Part shown: positions 7,327 through 10,545 of the stretch, piece by piece
Position numbering within the stretch: the stretch's first letter is position 1
Layout: each line of letters starts with the position of its first letter
Assembly (NCBI GenBank): GCA_026391995.1
Contig: JAPLCY010000032.1
Coordinates: 1 to 10,545 of the forward strand
DNA: 10,545 nt
Direction: 5' to 3'
Origin: Candidatus Auribacterota bacterium
Lineage (GTDB): Bacteria; Auribacterota; Tritonobacteria; UBA1439
Program-made: the position numbers and the translations under genes
Notes under the pieces: generated by a model
Seen by the model: the letters and a program-made list of their open reading frames with translations, nothing else
Told to the model about the DNA's origin: nothing
The model's database searches: none

Positions 7327-7381
7327 GGGAGGCACCCTTTGTGTATGCGGCCCATTCTGGTGAACGGGGCCGCAGCCTCCC
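7327..7381 (-). promoter_or_regulatory. Nested stem-loop in the csp 5' leader
   Basis: An outer stem GGGAGGC/GCCTCCC (7381-7375 with 7333-7327, minus-strand reading) encloses an inner hairpin GCGGCCC/GGGCCGC (7373-7367 with 7353-7347). It ends 12 nt before the AAGGAG ribosome site (7314-7309). Structured leaders control translation and stability of cspA mRNA in E. coli; a similar cis-acting thermosensing role is inferred here, not shown. Confidence 0.5.
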
Positions 7382-7402
7382 TAATCAGAATCGCCTCTGG
7401 TC

Positions 7403-7435
7403 AAAAAAAAGCCGCGAGTCGAGTTCGCTCACGGC
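7403..7435 (-). terminator. Intrinsic terminator inside the csp leader (attenuator or small-RNA end)
   Basis: Minus-strand reading: GCCGTGAG (7435-7428) pairs with CTCGCGGC (7418-7411) over 8 bp with one G-T pair, then eight consecutive Ts follow (7410-7403). This is a canonical Rho-independent terminator, lying between the promoter at 7484-7511 and the csp start at 7300. It would end a transcript of about 75 nt unless read through. Confidence 0.72.
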
Positions 7436-7483
7436 CCATAGATTCCATAACCTATTTACCACGGCGCTACTCTGATCGTGCGT

Positions 7484-7511
7484 AGTGTATCACAACCAGA
7501 AAATGTGTCAA
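7484..7511 (-). promoter_or_regulatory. Strong sigma70-type promoter upstream of csp
   Basis: On the minus strand a perfect TTGACA (7511-7506) is followed after 16 bp by TACACT (7489-7484), with TGA just before the -10 (extended -10 type). The start would be near 7477, giving a leader of about 177 nt to the csp ATG. No good second promoter is seen between the internal terminator and csp. Confidence 0.75.
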
Positions 7512-7756
7512 CTGTAATTTTTGGACTATCCCTATTTCTTAGCTAAATGCTAAAGATAATTGCTCAAACTAGACATGAGCCTCTACGCTATTTTACAAAT
7601 ATTGAGCGTTACCCTTTTCGAGAAACAATCTCTATTGCAAGTACTTACAGAATATGACCATGAACCAACCGATGCCAATATCGATAACAAGTTGGTACTG
7701 TTCAAGTTATAATGGGACACTAGTGATCCGAAAACTTTAATTCAAAATCAGCGGCT
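7512..7756. other. AT-rich spacer with no supported gene
   Basis: This segment is markedly AT-rich compared with the neighbouring GC-rich genes (46 G+C in the 120 bases 7561-7680 by hand count). It holds only very short open frames, none with a convincing ribosome site or recognisable product. A TATAAT hexamer occurs at 7708-7713 on the plus strand but lacks a convincing -35. It may be decayed or acquired DNA. Confidence 0.5.
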
Positions 7757-7775
7757 ATCCTCGTTTATCCGCGGC
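7757..7775 (-). repeat. Dispersed repeat GCCGCGGATAAACGAGGAT, copy 2 (inverted)
   Basis: The minus-strand reading differs from copy 1 (5143-5161) at only 2 of 19 positions. It marks the boundary between the AT-rich spacer and the rlmN promoter region. Confidence 0.6.
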
Positions 7776-7824
7776 GAACCCCCTTAACCACACCATTACG
7801 CCCCTTCCATGAGGTGAAGGATCG

Positions 7825-7833
7825 TGGTATAAC
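7825..7833 (+). promoter_or_regulatory. Extended -10 promoter immediately before rlmN
   Basis: TGGTATAAC supplies an extended -10 (TG, one base, TATAAC at 7828-7833). No good -35 is visible. A start near 7840 would fall about 2 nt before the rlmN ATG at 7842, implying a leaderless or nearly leaderless mRNA, which fits the lack of a ribosome-binding site directly before the ATG. Confidence 0.5.
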
Positions 7834-7841
7834 TGTGGCCC

Positions 7842-8882
7842 ATGAAACCTGACCTCAAGGGCATGACCACCGCCGAAATAGAGCAGTTTGTCAAGGGCAT
7901 GGGCGAGCATGCCTACCGAGGCCGCCAGATCGCCCAATGGATCTACGCCCACGGGGCTCCCGACTTCGAAAGAATGTCCTCTCTCCCCAAGGCGCTTCGC
8001 GAGCGTTGCTCCCGGGAGGCGCGGATCGGCAACCTGGAGACCCTGACAACAATCGCGACACCGACCGGCGACGTTCGGAAATTCCTTTTCAGGCTCGAAG
8101 ACCGTGAGACGATCGAAACGGTCCTCCTGGCCCTCGAGCACAGCCGGACGGTGTGTCTCTCGAGCCAGGTCGGGTGCGCGGTTGGATGCCTCTTCTGCGC
8201 CACCGGGGCCATCGGGTTGAAACGCAACCTGACCGCGGGCGAGATAATCGACCAGTTTATCAAGGTGCAGGCGAGCCTGAAACCGGGGGATCGCATCACC
8301 AACGCCGTATTCATGGGCATGGGCGAGCCCCTCCTCAACCCGGCCAACGTCATGACCGCGATCTCCCTGCTCACCTCCAAAGAGGGACCGGCATTCAGCC
8401 CGCGGCGGATCACCATCTCCACCTGCGGCATTGTGCCCGCGATCTACACGCTCGCCGCCGCCCCGGTCAGGCCCGAGCTGGCAATCTCGATAATCGCCCC
8501 CGATGAGGCGAAGCGCGGCGAGCTCTTCCCCCAGGCGCGCCTCTACCCCCTGGATAAGGTCATCGAGGCGGCACGCTTCTATGCGCGCGCCGTCAAACGC
8601 CCGGTCAGTTTCGAATACGTCCTCCTGAAGGGGATCAACGATTCCCACAGCGACGCCCGGCGCCTGGGCGAGCTTGTCGGGAAGGTCCCGTGCAAGATCA
8701 ACGCTATTCTCTATAACCGACTCCCCGACAAGCGGTTTCAACCATGCGACGAAAACCACGCCCTGCAATTCCTGGAGTGGATCCGCCCCTTCTGCCGGAT
8801 GGCGACCCTCCGGCGCAGCAAGGGTGGCGAGATCAGCGCCGCGTGCGGCCAGCTCCGCGCGGGATATGCGCGGACGGATTAG
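7842..8882 (+). CDS. rlmN: RlmN-type dual-specificity radical SAM rRNA/tRNA methyltransferase
   Basis: The protein has 346 residues, a little shorter than the common 350-390. RlmN methylates C2 of A2503 in 23S rRNA and A37 of some tRNAs, using a 4Fe-4S cluster and a methylated cysteine intermediate. Visible are the CLSSQVGC lead-in, the cluster motif CAVGCLFC (Cys112, Cys116, Cys119), ATGAIGLKRNLTAGEI, FMGMGEPLLN (157-166), ITISTCGIVP and the C-terminal AACGQL with Cys335, the expected methyl-carrying cysteine. It diverges in places: SIIAP at 216-220 where SLHAP or SLNAP is usual, and GGEISAACGQL where GDDIDAACGQL is usual. Both catalytic cysteine sets are intact, so it should be active; an RlmN paralogue is possible. 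No Shine-Dalgarno directly precedes the ATG. Confidence 0.92.
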   Translation: MKPDLKGMTTAEIEQFVKGMGEHAYRGRQIAQWIYAHGAPDFERMSSLPKALRERCSREARIGNLETLTTIATPTGDVRKFLFRLEDRETIETVLLALEHSRTVCLSSQVGCAVGCLFCATGAIGLKRNLTAGEIIDQFIKVQASLKPGDRITNAVFMGMGEPLLNPANVMTAISLLTSKEGPAFSPRRITISTCGIVPAIYTLAAAPVRPELAISIIAPDEAKRGELFPQARLYPLDKVIEAARFYARAVKRPVSFEYVLLKGINDSHSDARRLGELVGKVPCKINAILYNRLPDKRFQPCDENHALQFLEWIRPFCRMATLRRSKGGEISAACGQLRAGYARTD

Positions 8883-8894
8883 AAGCTGTACGTT

Positions 8895-8930
8895 GTAGCG
8901 CACAATTCATAGCGCACACTTTGGTGTGCG
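8895..8930 (+). repeat. REP-like palindrome copy C with a preceding truncated copy
   Basis: A GTAG-headed half element, GTAGCGCACAATTCA (8895-8909), matches the left half of copy A at 14 of 15 bases but lacks a right arm. It is followed by ATAG and a complete hairpin, CGCACAC-TTTG-GTGTGCG (8913-8930). It begins 13 bp after the rlmN stop, and may serve as the 3' end of the rlmN transcript although no T-run follows. Confidence 0.65.
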
Positions 8931-8944
8931 TTCTGTAGTGCATT
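8926..8944 (+). repeat. REP-flanking 19-mer, copy 2
   Basis: GTGCGTTCTGTAGTGCATT overlaps the right arm of REP copy C and matches 5297-5315 at 16 of 19 positions. Confidence 0.5.
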
Positions 8945-8957
8945 GATCAGAAATACA

Positions 8958-8985
8958 TTGACAAAATCAGCATTATGTCTAGAAT
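8958..8985 (+). promoter_or_regulatory. Sigma70-type promoter of the nucleoside kinase gene
   Basis: A perfect TTGACA (8958-8963) and TAGAAT (8980-8985) are separated by 16 bp. Transcription would start near 8992, leaving a leader of about 60 nt before the ATG at 9054. Confidence 0.65.
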
Positions 8986-9053
8986 AGTGCTCCTGATTTT
9001 TTTGGGGCGGCGGTGTGCCTCATAACCATGTCATAGGAGTGCCCACGAATACA

Positions 9054-10046
9054 ATGAAGCGGAAAGAAACCGAAGCCAACTTTGAACAGCTGGAACGGCG
9101 GAATATCCCCAAGATGGTGGTCCAGAACGTACTCGAGTGGAACATGGCCCACGGTGTCGACACCGTCGGGGGTCTCAATAAGAGGGTGCTCGACGGCACC
9201 TTCCCCGAGCTCGTCCGCGAGGGCGACGCCGAGTACGTCCGCAACGTTTCGTGTGCCGCTGACAAGATCATCAAGCACCGCGACCTGGTGCGCATCGCCA
9301 TCATCGCCGGTCCCTCCTCGTCGGGCAAAACCACCACCACCATCAAGCTCAATGAGCGCCTCATGGAAGCGGGCATGAGCATCGTCCCGATGAATTTGGA
9401 TAACTACTTCTTCAATCTCGAGATGCACCCGAAGGACGAGTTCGGGGATTACGATTTCGAGGTGCCCGAGGCGCTCGACCTCGCCCTCATCAACGAGCAC
9501 CTCGCCGAACTGATCAAGGGCAAGACCGTCCAGACACCGATCTATAACTTCAAGACGGGCAAGCGCGAGAAGAAGACTGTTCCCTTCTCGCTCAAACGCA
9601 ACCAGATCCTCCTCATCGACAGCCTCCACGGCCTGTATGAGAAGATGACACACAGCGTTCCGCGCGAAATGAAGTTCCGCCTCTACATCGAAACCCTCAG
9701 CCAGCTCAAGGATAACGAGGGGAACTGGGTGCGATGGACAGACACCCGCCTCCTTCGCCGCATGGTGCGCGATTCATGGCACCGCAGCTACGATCCCGTC
9801 CGCACGATCGGGCACTGGCACTACGTCAGGAAAAGCGAGATGCGTTACATCGTGCCGTTCATTACCACGGTGGACTTCGTGCTCAACGGGGCGCTCCCGT
9901 TCGAGCTGCCGGTGCACAAGAAGTTCATGTTCCCCTACTTCGCCCAGGCGATCGGGGAGTTCAAAAACAACCCCAAGCTTGCGCTCACGAAATATCTTGA
10001 GTCAACGGCGCCGTTGATGTACCATGTGTCGGAATGTGTGTTATAA
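9054..10046 (+). CDS. Uridine kinase/phosphoribulokinase-family nucleoside kinase (short form)
   Basis: From ATG 9054 the protein has 330 residues. It is a P-loop kinase of the uridine kinase/phosphoribulokinase superfamily, expected to phosphorylate a nucleoside, probably uridine or cytidine, in salvage. Visible are the Walker A loop GPSSSGKT (86-93), MNLDNYF (113-119), GDYDFEVPEALD (131-142), YNFKTGKR (164-171), the Walker B-like ILLIDSLHGL (185-194) and TRLLRRMVRDSWHR (231-244). The motifs resemble the kinase part of longer bacterial proteins that carry an N-terminal TGS/threonyl-tRNA-synthetase-like region; here only about 80 residues precede the P-loop. The C-terminus also seems to end early, at YHVSECVL. 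The start is uncertain: GTG at 9015 or 9039 is in frame, and AGGAG lies 14 nt before the chosen ATG. Substrate is inferred. Confidence 0.82.
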   Translation: MKRKETEANFEQLERRNIPKMVVQNVLEWNMAHGVDTVGGLNKRVLDGTFPELVREGDAEYVRNVSCAADKIIKHRDLVRIAIIAGPSSSGKTTTTIKLNERLMEAGMSIVPMNLDNYFFNLEMHPKDEFGDYDFEVPEALDLALINEHLAELIKGKTVQTPIYNFKTGKREKKTVPFSLKRNQILLIDSLHGLYEKMTHSVPREMKFRLYIETLSQLKDNEGNWVRWTDTRLLRRMVRDSWHRSYDPVRTIGHWHYVRKSEMRYIVPFITTVDFVLNGALPFELPVHKKFMFPYFAQAIGEFKNNPKLALTKYLESTAPLMYHVSECVL

Positions 10047-10047
10047 T
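10039..10047 (+). promoter_or_regulatory. Extended -10 promoter overlapping the kinase stop codon
   Basis: TGTTATAAT combines a TG motif and a perfect TATAAT (10042-10047), and overlaps the kinase TAA stop (10044-10046). A start near 10054 would give a leader of about 23 nt containing AGGAGG at 10064-10069. The -35 region is poor. Confidence 0.5.
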
Positions 10048-10076
10048 GCAGCAACCATTATACAGGAGGTAGTAGA

Positions 10077-10481
10077 ATGAAACGCTTCATGCTGTGCGCG
10101 GCCCTGGTGGCGTTCGTCGCCGTTGCCCCCGGCTGTGCGAAGAAGGCGAAGGTAACCATTCCCGCACCCGGCAAAGGACTCTTCGGCGACGAGGGCGTCG
10201 GACCGGGGGGCATACCGTTGACCGAGAATCCCGAGGGGCCGTTCATCGAGCCGAAACACCTTCCGGCGACGCTGGTGGAGACCGCCGAGGCGCAGCACCC
10301 GACGCTGGAACTGCTGCCGGGCACGAGCGTGGAGGAGGCCGAGCGGCAGCTGATCCAGATGACGCTCGAGCACACGCGGCAGAACAAGACACGGGCGGCG
10401 GAAATCCTGGGGATCAGCCTGAAGACGCTGCACAACAAGCTGAACCGGTTCAGGGGCCTCGACACCGGGAGCGACAGCTAG
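10077..10481 (+). CDS. Lipoprotein-like protein with an NtrC/Fis-type C-terminal helix-turn-helix
   Basis: The protein has 134 residues and a clear start, with AGGAGG 7 nt upstream of the ATG. Residues 1-20 look like a signal sequence: MKR, a hydrophobic run from 4 to about 17, then VAPGC with Cys20 as a possible lipidated cysteine (Pro at -2 is atypical for a lipobox). Residues from about 46 resemble the tail of an NtrC-family sigma-54 activator: GPFIEPKHLP (54-63) looks like the segment just after the AAA+ domain, and SVEEAERQLIQMTLEHTRQN (84-103) with KTRAAEILGISLKTLHNKL (104-122) is a near-consensus Fis/HTH_8 domain. Receiver and AAA+ domains are absent. It lies 3 bp before a probable sensor kinase gene. 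It may be an unusual membrane-tethered DNA-binding protein or a recombination chimera; the signal could also be misread. Confidence 0.8.
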   Translation: MKRFMLCAALVAFVAVAPGCAKKAKVTIPAPGKGLFGDEGVGPGGIPLTENPEGPFIEPKHLPATLVETAEAQHPTLELLPGTSVEEAERQLIQMTLEHTRQNKTRAAEILGISLKTLHNKLNRFRGLDTGSDS

Positions 10482-10484
10482 GTC

Positions 10485-10545
10485 ATGCGTCTCAGCCTCA
10501 AGGCCCGCCAGGTCGTGGCCGTCACCTCGATTGTCGGGCTCGCCG
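10485..10545 (+). CDS. Probable membrane sensor histidine kinase (N-terminal 20 codons only)
   Basis: ATG at 10485 follows the preceding stop by 3 bp and the frame is open to the window edge. The 20 visible residues, MRLSLKARQVVAVTSIVGLA, show a short basic segment followed by the beginning of a hydrophobic helix, as at the start of many HAMP-type sensor kinases. The kinase assignment is inference from this resemblance and from its NtrC-like neighbour; other membrane proteins are possible. Confidence 0.5.
   Translation, partial: MRLSLKARQVVAVTSIVGLA

Noticed and set aside
5387..7363. 658-codon plus-strand open frame across the radical SAM and csp genes
   Set aside because: It is antisense to two genes with clear family motifs, and its translation shows no recognisable domain; the long frame is a by-product of GC-rich codon use.
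7692..7713. TTGGTA...TATAAT as a plus-strand promoter
   Set aside because: The spacing is only 10 bp and no gene begins within about 130 bp; a better-placed extended -10 lies just before rlmN.
7660..7740. Short ATG frame of 26 codons in the AT-rich spacer
   Set aside because: It has no ribosome site, no recognisable sequence and random-expectation length.
7755..8903. 382-codon minus-strand frame opposite rlmN
   Set aside because: It is an exact shadow of rlmN with no domain of its own.
8979..9653. 224-codon minus-strand frame opposite the kinase
   Set aside because: Its acidic, repetitive translation is a reverse-strand artefact of the kinase, whose P-loop frame is convincing.

Overview
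The window is a GC-rich bacterial chromosome segment with five transcription units and no phage, plasmid, CRISPR or insertion-sequence hallmark. Leftmost, on the minus strand, is a malonate decarboxylase operon in the order mdcA, mdcC, a fused mdcDE, mdcG and mdcB (cut by the left edge). Next come a B12-binding-type radical SAM gene and a cold-shock gene (both minus), then rlmN, a short nucleoside kinase, a small lipoprotein-like protein with a Fis/NtrC-type helix-turn-helix tail, and the first 20 codons of a probable membrane sensor kinase (all plus).

The mdc cluster encodes the soluble, biotin-independent malonate decarboxylase. MdcA loads malonate onto the acyl carrier protein MdcC. The MdcD and MdcE carboxyltransferase-like halves decarboxylate malonyl-S-ACP to acetyl-S-ACP. 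MdcB and MdcG make and attach the phosphoribosyl-dephospho-CoA prosthetic group. ATGA overlaps and one 44-nt overlap tie the genes together translationally. The malonyl transferase MdcH, a malonate transporter and a regulator are not in the window; MdcH may follow mdcB beyond the left edge.

The spacers carry most of the unexplained structure. A GTAG-headed palindrome family (REP-like) occurs as an inverted pair at 5187-5283 and again at 8895-8930, with a shared flanking 19-mer. A second dispersed repeat, GCCGCGGATGAACGCGGAT-like, occurs at 5143-5161 and, inverted, at 7757-7775. The cold-shock gene has a strong promoter, then an intrinsic terminator with eight Ts inside its leader, then a large nested hairpin, and a second long hairpin after the gene. 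A segment around 7512-7750 is much more AT-rich than its surroundings.

The most unusual gene is at 10077-10481. Its N-terminus looks like a lipoprotein signal, yet the rest resembles the extreme C-terminus of an NtrC-family sigma-54 activator, with no receiver or AAA+ domain. It lies 3 bp upstream of a probable membrane histidine kinase.

The source is probably an uncultured bacterium. The repeat types and short nucleoside kinase would suit a PVC/Omnitrophota-like lineage, but this is a weak impression from memory and nothing here fixes the taxonomy.
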